This document shows positions 7,648-16,185 of a stretch of DNA of 51,849 nucleotides, in pieces. Where the stretch lies: contig NZ_QGKS01000450.1 in NCBI RefSeq assembly GCF_003172935.1, positions 1 through 51,849 of the forward strand, read 5' to 3'. The stretch comes from Micromonospora sicca. GTDB lineage: Bacteria > Actinomycetota > Actinomycetes > Mycobacteriales > Micromonosporaceae. The position numbers and the translations under genes are program-made. Positions within the stretch are counted from its first letter, which is position 1. Each line of letters begins with the position of its first letter. The notes below the pieces were generated by a model. It saw only the letters and a program-made list of their open reading frames with translations, searched no databases and was not told the DNA's origin.

Positions 7648-8808
7648 TCAGTCGGTGTCCGCGTCTGCCTGCGCCAGACAGGTGTAGACCTCGCTGCCGC
7701 CGTAGTACAGCCACCAGGTCCCCTCGTGGCGGGTCATGCCAGTGAAGAAGATTGTGTCGCGGAAGCAGGAGACCAGCCGTTCCGGCTCCTCGGCGTCGCG
7801 GCAGTTCTCCCACGGGTATCGCTCCTCGGCGACCAGGACGGGCCGGGGGAGCCAGTCCACAGCGCGTGCGGGGTCTGACTTGGATAGCAGCACTTCGCCT
7901 GCGGCGTAGAAATGGCCGGTGTGGTGGCCACCGGTGAAGAGCACAATCCGATCTGGGTCACTTTGGGAGTAGTCGGTCAGGGCGAAGCAGCCCTCGCCGC
8001 CCGGCCAAAGCTCGTCGACCTTGGTGGACTCCCAGTGCAGCAGATCCTCGGAGTACGCAATCAGGCCGTTGTTGAGGTACATGACGAACCGTCCGTCGAC
8101 CCGTACCGCCTGGTTCTCAGGGTTTTGCAGAACGCAGGCGTTGCGGTGGATCTCATCAGCCTCGGGGAACGCCAGCCCGATCTTCTGCCAATCGACGAGG
8201 TTGTCGGAGACGGCGATGTAGACGCCGTTGATCGCCGGGTTCTCGGCGTCCTTCCAGTCCCACCGGTTGCAATACAGATAGTACCGGCCGTCGTGCTCGA
8301 CGACGCAGACATCCTCGAAGCTGTACCGAGCGTCCTCGCCATGCCGGAACAACGGGTTGTGCCCCTCAAGGCGGGTGAAAGTGACGCCGTCATGGCTGGT
8401 AGCAACGCCGATATCGCAGATGTAGTCGATCTCGCCGAACTCAATCGACTGTTGCTCACCCTGGCCCCAGAAGCCCTCCGGTAGTGGCTCCTCCCCACGG
8501 TAGACGTAGTAGAACAGGCCGTCCTTGCGCACGATCGCCCCGTTGTGGACGCCGCCACCGAACCGACCGCGGTCCCAACCCTTTTCTGCCGGGCCGAACA
8601 CTGGGTTGCCGGGATACTTGCCAAACGGGCCGATCGCCCATTCCGGCAGCTCGTACGTCGCTTCGTCGACCGGTTCGGTAGAGAAAGCGCCCCAGTACTC
8701 CGCCTCGTTGTAGCCAGTCCTCTCGTACAGCCGCCGCAGGTGGTCCGGGCCGGAGCGCTGCCAGTCGAAGAAGCCGGTGCCGAAGAAGTCGTTGGTGAGC
8801 TCTGCCAT
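7648..8808 (-). CDS. GH130/GH43-like five-bladed beta-propeller glycosidase
   Basis: 386 residues, cytoplasmic. Repeating blades with D/N-G-x-F/Y-Y-x-Y strands are visible (DGLFYYVYRG near 95, EHDGRYYLYCN near 170). There is an ED pair (FEDVCVV) where GH130 has its acidic EDPR motif, and a C-terminal WLYYGGSEVYTCLA blade typical of GH130. GH130 enzymes are mannoside phosphorylases or hydrolases acting on beta-1,2- or beta-1,4-mannose links. The EDPR motif is altered, so a separate subgroup or GH43/GH32-like activity is possible. It lies between the two dioxygenases in one operon, which suggests all three act on the same oligosaccharide. Confidence 0.7.
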   Translation of the reverse strand: MAELTNDFFGTGFFDWQRSGPDHLRRLYERTGYNEAEYWGAFSTEPVDEATYELPEWAIGPFGKYPGNPVFGPAEKGWDRGRFGGGVHNGAIVRKDGLFYYVYRGEEPLPEGFWGQGEQQSIEFGEIDYICDIGVATSHDGVTFTRLEGHNPLFRHGEDARYSFEDVCVVEHDGRYYLYCNRWDWKDAENPAINGVYIAVSDNLVDWQKIGLAFPEADEIHRNACVLQNPENQAVRVDGRFVMYLNNGLIAYSEDLLHWESTKVDELWPGGEGCFALTDYSQSDPDRIVLFTGGHHTGHFYAAGEVLLSKSDPARAVDWLPRPVLVAEERYPWENCRDAEEPERLVSCFRDTIFFTGMTRHEGTWWLYYGGSEVYTCLAQADADTD

Positions 8809-8853
8809 TGAATACGCCCTTCTGTGCCTCAGATGGCCTTCGTTGCCGCCAGA

Positions 8854-9645
8854 TCAGCTGCCCGTCCACGCCTCGCAGCCACGGAACGGGAAGTCGTACC
8901 CCGGCACGTGCCGGGGAAGCGGCTGGTAGCTGTTGACGCCCGGCTCGCCGCGCAACAGCAGTGCGCTGACGAACGGCGGATCGTCGGTGACGATCCGGGT
9001 GGACGTCGGGATGTAGCGGATGGTCAGGCCGCACCTCCGCTTCTGCGAGGTGTTGCCGTCGCTCGCGTGCAGGATGTTCGGGTGGTGCACCTCCACGTCG
9101 CCGGGCTGCAGCACCAGGTCAACCGCGTCGGACTCGTCTATGTCCACGATGCTTTCCGCGCCGAGCACGTTGTCGATGTCGGGTCGTTGTCGCAGTGGAT
9201 GGAACTCCTGACGCTGCGAGCCGGGAAGGACCCGCAGGCAGCCGTTTTCAGGCGTGGACTCGTCGACGGCGAGCCAGAGCGTCACCACCTCCATCGGCTC
9301 CAGCGGCCAACCGGCACCGTCCTGATGCCACAGCACGGGCCGGTTGGACAAGGGCGGCTTGCAGATGTAGTGGGAGGCGAAAAGCGCGATGTTCGGGCCG
9401 ATGAAGACCTCAGCGACATCGAGCAGCCGGTCGTCGCTGACCAGCCGCACCCAGAACGGGTCCTGCGCCACCAACTCGTGGCTCAGGTCCTCGGGTCGCC
9501 GGTCCGGGTACTTCGCCTGGAGCCAGTCCACGTGGTCGCTCGCCTCGGCGATCAGTTCACGATCGAGGACGTTGCGGAAGACGGCATAGCCGTCCCTGTC
9601 GTACTGGGTGCGCATGACGTCGCGGTCGGTGGTCAGGATGCCCAT
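8854..9645 (-). CDS. PhyH-family Fe(II)/2-oxoglutarate dioxygenase (second)
   Basis: About 263 residues. Numbered from the chosen start, the iron ligands are H107 and D109 (LWHQDGAGW) and H193 (NILHASDGN), followed by a basic KRRCGLTIRY segment for 2-oxoglutarate. It is only distantly similar to the first dioxygenase, so the two are not a recent duplication and may act on different positions or substrates. Two ATGs occur; the inner one (9645) is chosen because the AAAGGAG ribosome site lies 7 bp before it but only 1 bp before the outer one (9651). It is first in its operon, divergent from the AraC gene. Confidence 0.87.
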   Translation of the reverse strand: MGILTTDRDVMRTQYDRDGYAVFRNVLDRELIAEASDHVDWLQAKYPDRRPEDLSHELVAQDPFWVRLVSDDRLLDVAEVFIGPNIALFASHYICKPPLSNRPVLWHQDGAGWPLEPMEVVTLWLAVDESTPENGCLRVLPGSQRQEFHPLRQRPDIDNVLGAESIVDIDESDAVDLVLQPGDVEVHHPNILHASDGNTSQKRRCGLTIRYIPTSTRIVTDDPPFVSALLLRGEPGVNSYQPLPRHVPGYDFPFRGCEAWTGS

Positions 9646-9659
9646 CGGCATGCTCCTTT

Positions 9660-9713
9660 CGAGTCACTCATCGGGGGCTGTCGGCCCCAGCATTTCGTCG
9701 CTGGAGTGACTCG
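9660..9713. promoter_or_regulatory. Long inverted repeat in the dioxygenase/AraC divergent region
   Basis: Perfect 10-bp arms CGAGTCACTC (9660-9669) and GAGTGACTCG (9704-9713), 34 bp apart, enclosing a smaller GGGGC/GCCCC repeat. The outer arms are spaced by about four helical turns centre to centre, fitting two dimer half-sites on one DNA face or a looped AraC-type site. It lies just upstream of the dioxygenase start and 40 bp before the AraC ATG, so it could control both. Confidence 0.5.
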
Positions 9714-9752
9714 GGCTAGCAGAATCTCTGCAGGAAGTTGTAAATTTCTGAC

Positions 9753-10616
9753 ATGCCCGCAGTAGTCAAGTTCGATGAGATTGCCTGCGGCGAGCCGTAC
9801 CATGCAGCGCTCGCCTTCGTCGGGCACGAGCCGCGAGAACTCTCCTTCCCTCATTCGCACGCCGACTTCTACGAGCTCATGTACGTGGTCTCCGGCCGGG
9901 GAGTGCAGCGGATCGCGGGTACAGACCTGCCGATGCGCCCCGGTGATCTCGCACTCGCCAGACCGCACGACCGGCACCAGTTCCTCGTCACCGGCCGGGA
10001 GCAGTTGCGCTTCATCAACATCGCGTTCCCGGCCGGCCTGTGGCGAGCCTTGAGTGATCTCGCCGGCATTGAGCAGGCGGCCGACTGGGATCGGACCCCG
10101 ACGCCGCCAATGGTGCGGGCCGATGAACCGGACGGTGAGGTCGCGACCGAGTGCCACCGGGTGCTCGAGCTCTTCCACCGTGGTCCCAGCACCATCGACC
10201 TGATCCGGCTGTGGACGGCGGTGGTGCCCGCCTTGGCAGCCGGCGAGGGTGGCACGTTGGGCGCCGCGGGGCGACCGGCCTGGCTGGTGCGGGCGTGTGC
10301 GGCGATGAATGTGGAGGAAAACCTCGGGGCGGGGCTGCCGAGGCTGCTCGAGCTGGCCGCGGTGAGTCACGGCCACCTCGCCCGCAGCATGCGAGCGCAC
10401 TACGGGCGTACGCCGGTCGAGCACGTCACCGAGCTCCGACTGGCGCATGCCGCCCTGCTGCTGGCGACCACGGCCGAGCCGGTGGGCCGGATCGCGGAAC
10501 GGTGCGGCTTCGACAGCCTCTCGTACTTCGGGCGCTGCTTCAGACACCGCTACGAGGTGAGCCCGCGGGAATACCGGGCCGCCGCCAGCCGTCGCGTCGT
10601 ACCCAACCAACGCTGA
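9753..10616 (+). CDS. AraC-family regulator with cupin sensor domain
   Basis: 287 residues. An N-terminal cupin (about 20-110) carries the H-S-H-A-D-F-Y-E pattern and the GRGVQRIAG turn. The C-terminal double helix-turn-helix (about 190-280) ends in the AraC signature IAERCGFDSLSYFGRCFRH and SPREYR. It likely binds a pathway sugar through the cupin and activates the divergent dioxygenase/GH130 operon. No strong ribosome site precedes the ATG, so expression may be low. Confidence 0.88.
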   Translation: MPAVVKFDEIACGEPYHAALAFVGHEPRELSFPHSHADFYELMYVVSGRGVQRIAGTDLPMRPGDLALARPHDRHQFLVTGREQLRFINIAFPAGLWRALSDLAGIEQAADWDRTPTPPMVRADEPDGEVATECHRVLELFHRGPSTIDLIRLWTAVVPALAAGEGGTLGAAGRPAWLVRACAAMNVEENLGAGLPRLLELAAVSHGHLARSMRAHYGRTPVEHVTELRLAHAALLLATTAEPVGRIAERCGFDSLSYFGRCFRHRYEVSPREYRAAASRRVVPNQR

Positions 10617-10877
10617 CGGGGCTGCGGATCGTGGCGGCGTGTGCGTCAGATCGTGAGTCAACGCCATCGTGGACGCTCGAGGAGTGGGGGGCACGTAACG
10701 CCTCCAGGAGTCTGTCGTGACTTCTCTCCGATAGACGTTCGTTTCGAGGGGATGACTTCTGGTCGAGCTGATGTTAGCGTCCGGGTAACGTTATCTCAAT
10801 TACACGGCTCGAGGGCGAGGCAGCTTCCCTGCCATCGCACAGCGATCGCTCGAGGGCCTTGAGGAGGAGAAAGCCTC
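10617..10877 (+). promoter_or_regulatory. Promoter region of the ABC/glycan operon
   Basis: 261-bp intergenic region. It contains operator C, a directly repeated GCTCGAGGGC (around 10810 and 10850) and a strong GAGGAGGAG ribosome site 8 bp before the lipoprotein ATG. No -35/-10 pair was assigned. Confidence 0.55.
10784..10795. promoter_or_regulatory. Putative LacI operator C
   Basis: GGTAACGTTATC with core palindrome TAACGTTA at 10786-10793, identical to the core of operator A. It lies about 85 bp before the start of the nine-gene import/degradation operon. It links that operon to the LacI gene some 5 kb away. Confidence 0.6.
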
Positions 10878-12173
10878 ATGAAGCGCAAGGCAACCATCCT
10901 CAGCGGCCTGCTCGTCGGAAGTCTGCTGCTCACGGCGTGCGGCGGTGGCGGTAGCGCTGGCGGTGACAGCGCCAACGCCCAACGTGGTCCGATCAAGATC
11001 TGGTACGCCAACTTCGAGCCCGAGATCAAATGGGCCCAGCAGATGATCGAGGCATGGAACGCCGAACATCCGGACCAGAAGATCACCGGTCAGGAAGTTC
11101 CCGCCGGGAAGTCCTCGGAGGAGGCGGTCACCGCGGCGATCGCCGCCGGCAACACCCCGTGCCTGATCTTCAACGGCGCCCAGATCGCGACCCCCGACTA
11201 CCAGCACATGGGCGGCCTGGTCTCGCTGGACTCCTTCCCAGGCGCCGCCGAGTACATCGAGTCGCGCAGCGGCGAGAAGGTGGCACAGCAATACAAGTCG
11301 CCGGACGGGAAGTACTACCAAATCCCCTGGAAGGCCAACCCGTTGATGATGTTCTACAACAAGGACATCTTCGCGAAGGCCGGGCTGGACCCCGACAATC
11401 CGCCCCTGAGTACCTACCAGGATTTCCTCTCTGCGGCACGCAAGGTAGTAGCGAAGGGCGGTGCCAAGTACGCCATCGCACCCGCTCCGACCAACGAGTT
11501 CTACCAGTCGTTCTTCGACTTCTACCCGCTGTCCGTGGCCGAGTCTGGCGGCACACTGCTCGTCAAGGACGGCAAGGCCCAGTTCAACTCGGATGCCGGC
11601 CTACAGGTCGCGAATTTCTGGCGGACCATCTATCAGGAGGGTCTGGCGCCTAAGGATCCGGTGAGCACGACCACCGACCCGTTCGCCGAGGGCAAGGTCG
11701 CCATCCGCTCCGCCGGCCCCTGGGCGATCAGCACCTACGGAAAGCTCCACTGGGGCGTCGTACCGGTCCCCACGCCGAACGGCATGCCCGCCAACCAGAC
11801 GTGGACGTTCGCCGACGCCAAGACCATCTCGATCTACAGCTCATGCAAGAACCGGGGCACCGCGTGGGATGTGCTCAAGTTCGCCACTGGTGAGGAGCAG
11901 GACGGCAAGTTCCTCGAGATGACCGGGGAGATGCCGCTTCGTCAGGGCCTGCCCGACAAGTACCCGGACTATTTCGCGAAGAACCCGTCCTACATGACCT
12001 TCGCCGACCAGGCCTCCCGGGTCGCCGAGGTGCCTTTCGTGCCCAACAGCATCGGGATCTGGCAGACCTTCCGCGATGCGTACGTGGCATCCGTGGTCTT
12101 CGGCAAGCAGGACGTCACGTCGGCCTTCGACCAGGCCGCGCAGAAGGTCGAGCAACTCGCCGGCGAGAAGTGA
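10878..12173 (+). CDS. ABC transporter sugar-binding lipoprotein
   Basis: 431 residues, family 1 extracellular solute-binding protein. A lipoprotein signal peptide is clear: basic start, hydrophobic core and lipobox LLTA-C21, then a Gly/Ser linker. The mature part has the SBP family 1 pattern, for example PWKANPLMMFYNKDIFAKAGL and MTGEMPLRQG. It delivers an oligosaccharide to the two downstream permeases. First gene of the operon, behind operator C. No ATP-binding gene is present in the window; such systems usually share an MsiK-type ATPase encoded elsewhere. Confidence 0.93.
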   Translation: MKRKATILSGLLVGSLLLTACGGGGSAGGDSANAQRGPIKIWYANFEPEIKWAQQMIEAWNAEHPDQKITGQEVPAGKSSEEAVTAAIAAGNTPCLIFNGAQIATPDYQHMGGLVSLDSFPGAAEYIESRSGEKVAQQYKSPDGKYYQIPWKANPLMMFYNKDIFAKAGLDPDNPPLSTYQDFLSAARKVVAKGGAKYAIAPAPTNEFYQSFFDFYPLSVAESGGTLLVKDGKAQFNSDAGLQVANFWRTIYQEGLAPKDPVSTTTDPFAEGKVAIRSAGPWAISTYGKLHWGVVPVPTPNGMPANQTWTFADAKTISIYSSCKNRGTAWDVLKFATGEEQDGKFLEMTGEMPLRQGLPDKYPDYFAKNPSYMTFADQASRVAEVPFVPNSIGIWQTFRDAYVASVVFGKQDVTSAFDQAAQKVEQLAGEK

Positions 12174-12174
12174 C

Positions 12175-13134
12175 ATGAGCCCGGATACCGCATCGATTAC
12201 CGCCGGACGACTCGGCGATGTGGCGGGCAAGAAACAGCCGCCGCGCCCCCGGCGCCCGGTCCGGCGGCTGCTAGGTCAGCACCCGATTGGGATCGCCTTC
12301 GTCACGCCGTACACGGTCTTCCTGGCTGTGCTCGCGGCGTACCCGATCCTGCTCGCGCTGTGGATTTCGTTTCATGACTTCTTCTTCACGGCACCCGGCG
12401 TCGATGTGCCCAAGCCGTTCGTCGGCCTGGACAACTACGCCGACGTGCTCAGCGACCCGCTGGTACGGCGCTCGTTTGTGAATATCGCGATCTTCCTGGC
12501 CATCAACGTACCGCTGACGACGATCGCTGCGCTCGCCTTGGCGGCCGTGCTCAACGCCGTGCTGCCGCTGCGCGGGTTTTTCCGCACCGCGTACTACCTG
12601 CCGTACGTGACCGCGAGCGTGGCAGTGGTCGCCGTGTGGCTGTGGTTGTTCAGCCGGGACGGTCTGGTCAACACCATTCTCGGCCACCTCGCGCCGCAGC
12701 CGTCGTGGCTGGTCAACGAGACGTTGGTGATGCCTCTGATCGCGCTGTACGTGACCTGGAAACAGCTCGGCTTCTTCGTCGTGCTCTATCTCGCCGCGCT
12801 GCAGAACATTCCCCGTCAACTGTACGAATCGGCGGCGGTCGACGGTGCCGGGCGGCTACGCATCTGGTGGTCGATCACCGTGCCGAGCGTGCGCCCGGCG
12901 ACCACGCTCGTCGTGGTCCTGGCGACGATCTGGGGCGCGAACCTGTTCACCGAACCGTATCTGCTCACCGGCAGCGGCGGACCGAACGGCGCCTCGATGT
13001 CACCGGTGCTGATCATGTATCAAAAGGGAATTCAGCAGGGCAAACCCGACTTCGCCGCTGCGCTGGGCTTCGTCCTGGTCGCCGCCGTACTCGCGCTGAG
13101 CCTGCTCAACCGGCGCCTGCTCGAGCGGGAGTGA
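12175..13134 (+). CDS. ABC sugar permease, MalF/UgpA type
   Basis: 319 residues with six membrane spans. The EAA loop (YESAAVDGAGRLRIWWSITVP) that contacts the ATPase lies near residue 220. The start is the ATG one base after the lipoprotein stop (TGAcATG); longer in-frame extensions overlap the upstream gene and are rejected. It pairs with the next gene to form the membrane channel. Confidence 0.92.
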   Translation: MSPDTASITAGRLGDVAGKKQPPRPRRPVRRLLGQHPIGIAFVTPYTVFLAVLAAYPILLALWISFHDFFFTAPGVDVPKPFVGLDNYADVLSDPLVRRSFVNIAIFLAINVPLTTIAALALAAVLNAVLPLRGFFRTAYYLPYVTASVAVVAVWLWLFSRDGLVNTILGHLAPQPSWLVNETLVMPLIALYVTWKQLGFFVVLYLAALQNIPRQLYESAAVDGAGRLRIWWSITVPSVRPATTLVVVLATIWGANLFTEPYLLTGSGGPNGASMSPVLIMYQKGIQQGKPDFAAALGFVLVAAVLALSLLNRRLLERE

Positions 13135-13138
13135 CGAG

Positions 13139-14044
13139 ATGACCACAACCCACGTACCCCAATCTGTCGCGCCCGAGGCGGCAACCGCGAGCTCGACGAC
13201 GGCCAGCGCACCCGCTGCGATCGGAAAGGCGGCCCGGCTGCTCGCGCTGTCGGCCGGCGCCTTCATGTTCCTCTTCCCCTTCTACTACATGGTCGTCGGC
13301 TCGCTACAGACCGAACCGGACTCCTCACCCGGCGGCGCGGTCCCCGATCCAGGCGATCTGTCGCTGGACAATTACGCGGCGATCAACGCCACGGTCCCGC
13401 TCGGGCGCGCCCTGCTCAACTCCGCCATCTACACCGGTGGGGTAGTGATCATGAGCGTGGTGGTGGGCGCCCTGACCGGATACGCCCTCGCGCAGTTGCG
13501 GTTCCGGGGACGCGAGGCGCTGTTCACCGTGCTGATCCTGCTCCAACTGGTGCCGTTCACGCTCTCGCTGATCCCGCTCTACATCCTTATCGTGCGCGAC
13601 TACGGGTTGGGGGACACGTACCTCGGGATGATCCTGCCGGGCGCAGTGAACGCTACCGGGGTGTTCATCTTCCGGCAGTTCTTCCTGGCCATTCCGGCGG
13701 ACCTCTTCGACGCGCCCCGCGTTGATGGCGCCAGCGAGTTGCAGGTGCTGCGGTACGTGGCCCTGCCGCTGATCCGGCCGGCGCTGCTCACCGTGGTGCT
13801 GGTGACGTTCATCGGTCCATGGAACGACTTCCTCTGGCCGTTCCTGGTGACCAAAGACCGCCACATGCAGCCGCTCGCGGTCGCGCTGGCGAACTACATC
13901 AGCTCGCAGGCCGGCAACGCGGACAATCCGTTCGGCGCCATCCTCGCCGGCGCGGTGGTTCTGGCCGCACCTGTCGTACTGCTGTTCGTGCTGTTCCAAA
14001 GGCATTTCTCAGCCACCAACCTGAGCAGCGGCGTGAAGGGTTGA
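13139..14044 (+). CDS. ABC sugar permease, MalG/UgpE type
   Basis: 301 residues with six membrane spans and an EAA loop (FDAPRVDGASELQVLRYVALP). Typical MalG-like PFYYMVVGSLQT begins the first periplasmic loop. It starts 4 bp after the first permease and completes the importer. Confidence 0.92.
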   Translation: MTTTHVPQSVAPEAATASSTTASAPAAIGKAARLLALSAGAFMFLFPFYYMVVGSLQTEPDSSPGGAVPDPGDLSLDNYAAINATVPLGRALLNSAIYTGGVVIMSVVVGALTGYALAQLRFRGREALFTVLILLQLVPFTLSLIPLYILIVRDYGLGDTYLGMILPGAVNATGVFIFRQFFLAIPADLFDAPRVDGASELQVLRYVALPLIRPALLTVVLVTFIGPWNDFLWPFLVTKDRHMQPLAVALANYISSQAGNADNPFGAILAGAVVLAAPVVLLFVLFQRHFSATNLSSGVKG

Positions 14045-14097
14045 GCACCCCAACCCCCTCGTCGTACCTCGAACGCCCGCTTCCGGCTGGAGCCCAA

Positions 14098-16173
14098 ATG
14101 ATTACCAGGACTTTGACACTGAGACGAGTGAGCGCAATCTGCGCGCTGCTACTGGTCGGAGCCTTGCTGCCGGCCCTCAACCCCGCGGCGGCGGCCGAAA
14201 GCGCCGCACATGGGCTCACCAACCTCGACCACCTCGACTTCCTGTACGACACCGTCAAGCCGCCAAGCCAGGAGGGCCACACCACCTACCGGTTGGCGGA
14301 GGAACCCGAGTTCGGCGTCGTCTGGGTGTACGCACAGCACAATTCCGACGGCGGCTACACCCGGGCTGGTGGAGGGTCGTACGACGCCGACTCCGACACC
14401 TGGGGCCAGGGCGCCTACTATCCCGGCGACGCGACCCGCGCGGCTGTTGCCTACCTGCGCCACTGGCGGATCCGCGAAGACCAGCACAGTCTCGACCGCG
14501 CGTACCAGTTGCTCCGCGGCGCGGCCTACATGCAGGAGGCCGGCGGCGCCAACCTCGGCAATTTCGAGCAGTGGATGCAGCCAGACGGCCGCATCAACCG
14601 TCAGTCGGTGCCCTTCGACGGAAATTCCGATAGGGAGAGTTATGCCAACGCCAGGGCCATCTGGGCCTTCGGCGAGGCGTACGACGTCTTCAAGGACCGT
14701 GACCCGGGATTCGCGCGGTTCCTGCAGGACCGGCTGGTCCTGTCCTTCGATTCCCTCGACCGCCAGAGCCTCAACCGGTACGGGCAGTACCACATCGTCG
14801 ATGGCCTCAAATGGCCCAGCTGGTTCCTGGGCAAGTACGGCGTGAACTCTACTGCCGACCTGATGCAGGGCCTGGTTGCCTACGTCCACAGCACCGAGGA
14901 TGCCGAGGACGCGAGCACCAGGCAGGTTCACGACCGGGCGCAGCACATGCTCGCCCAGTACGGCGAGGCCCTCAACGAAATGAGTCTCGGCGACGCCTAC
15001 CAATGGCCGTTCGGGGCGATGATGAACAACGCCGCGTACCGGGCGCACTGGGCGGGCTGGGGAAACATGATGGCCGGCTCGCTCGCCGAGGCGGGCGCGC
15101 TGCTCGGCCGCCGCGACTGGATCAACACGGCCGTCGCGTCCGTGTCGACGTTCACACCGCACATGATGATCCAGGGTGGGCCGGACAACCAGTGGTCGCC
15201 CGCACCCGTGGGGCGCATCCAGTTCGGCTTCTCAGCCGATGACCTTGTCCAAAGCCTCTACCAGGTTGCTGTGGCGGCTGATCGTCCCGGTATCCGTGCC
15301 CTGGCCGGGTACGCCGCGAGCTGGTACTTCGGCAACAACTACGCCGGCCGGGCGATGTACAACCCCGACAATGGGGTGCTGTTCGACGGTCTGACCGGCG
15401 ACGGCTACATCAACACCAACTCCGGCGCCGAGGTCTCCCACGCACTGATGTCGATGGAGCTGCTCGACCAGAATCCCGACCTGGCCAGGCGTGCGCTCAC
15501 CGCGAAGCCGATGCAGCGGCACACCTGGCGGATGGTCGAAGCCGAAAGCGGGAAGCTTTCCGGCGCAGCGACAGTCAGCGACCCCTGCCCCTTCCTGTCC
15601 GGCGAAGGACAGTGCAGCGGGCGCAGCGTGACCCTCGACCCCGGCGGCCGGATTGACGTGACCGTCGAGCTACCCGCCAACGGCGAATACCTGGTGCTGC
15701 CGGTGGTCAACCGGGAACAAGTGCCGAAGGGTGAACTCGGCCTCGGGATCACCGCAGACGGCGCCCCGCTCGCCACTGTCGACCTCGGTGGCGCGGGAGA
15801 CCGGGGCGTCACCAGCCGCCCGGGCTATCCCGACATCGTGACCGCCCAGGCAGTGACCGTACGGCAGAACCGTCTCGCGCTCTCCTTCACGCACGAAGGT
15901 GCGAGTGACCATCCGATCGCTTTCGACGCCGTCCTCGTCCAGCCCCTGGTCGAGGTGCAGACCGTCGGCGACTCCACCAGCGCACAGGCGCTGCTGCGCA
16001 GTTTCTCGCGTCAGTTCGAGACGCGAGAGGTGAGCCTGCCCACTGACAAGCTGGTAATAGCTCGCGCGTACGACGTGTCCGGCCGACTCGTCCGCACGGT
16101 GGTGGGGCGCTCGGGCACCGTCGAAGCCCCCGTCGCGCCGGGCGGCTTCACCCTGGTCTCCAGCGGTGCCTAG
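14098..16173 (+). CDS. Secreted alpha-toroid-like protein with CBM-like tail (paralogue 1)
   Basis: 691 residues, exported. The chosen start ATG at 14098 gives a clean Sec signal peptide (LLLVGALLPALNPAAAAE); an open frame reaching back to 13819 overlaps the permease and is rejected. Residues about 40-480 are helix-rich with repeated aromatic/W-x-x-G-x motifs, like an (alpha/alpha) toroid. From about 485 a beta-sandwich begins with the W-x-x-V-E-A-E-S-G pattern of CBM35/CBM6-type modules, followed by a short beta domain that ends the protein. No family or catalytic residues recognised. The overall plan is shared with the gene at 19001. The position after the importer suggests glycan binding or cleavage outside the cell. 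Confidence 0.75.
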   Translation: MITRTLTLRRVSAICALLLVGALLPALNPAAAAESAAHGLTNLDHLDFLYDTVKPPSQEGHTTYRLAEEPEFGVVWVYAQHNSDGGYTRAGGGSYDADSDTWGQGAYYPGDATRAAVAYLRHWRIREDQHSLDRAYQLLRGAAYMQEAGGANLGNFEQWMQPDGRINRQSVPFDGNSDRESYANARAIWAFGEAYDVFKDRDPGFARFLQDRLVLSFDSLDRQSLNRYGQYHIVDGLKWPSWFLGKYGVNSTADLMQGLVAYVHSTEDAEDASTRQVHDRAQHMLAQYGEALNEMSLGDAYQWPFGAMMNNAAYRAHWAGWGNMMAGSLAEAGALLGRRDWINTAVASVSTFTPHMMIQGGPDNQWSPAPVGRIQFGFSADDLVQSLYQVAVAADRPGIRALAGYAASWYFGNNYAGRAMYNPDNGVLFDGLTGDGYINTNSGAEVSHALMSMELLDQNPDLARRALTAKPMQRHTWRMVEAESGKLSGAATVSDPCPFLSGEGQCSGRSVTLDPGGRIDVTVELPANGEYLVLPVVNREQVPKGELGLGITADGAPLATVDLGGAGDRGVTSRPGYPDIVTAQAVTVRQNRLALSFTHEGASDHPIAFDAVLVQPLVEVQTVGDSTSAQALLRSFSRQFETREVSLPTDKLVIARAYDVSGRLVRTVVGRSGTVEAPVAPGGFTLVSSGA

Positions 16174-16185
16174 GAGGTGTTGGGT

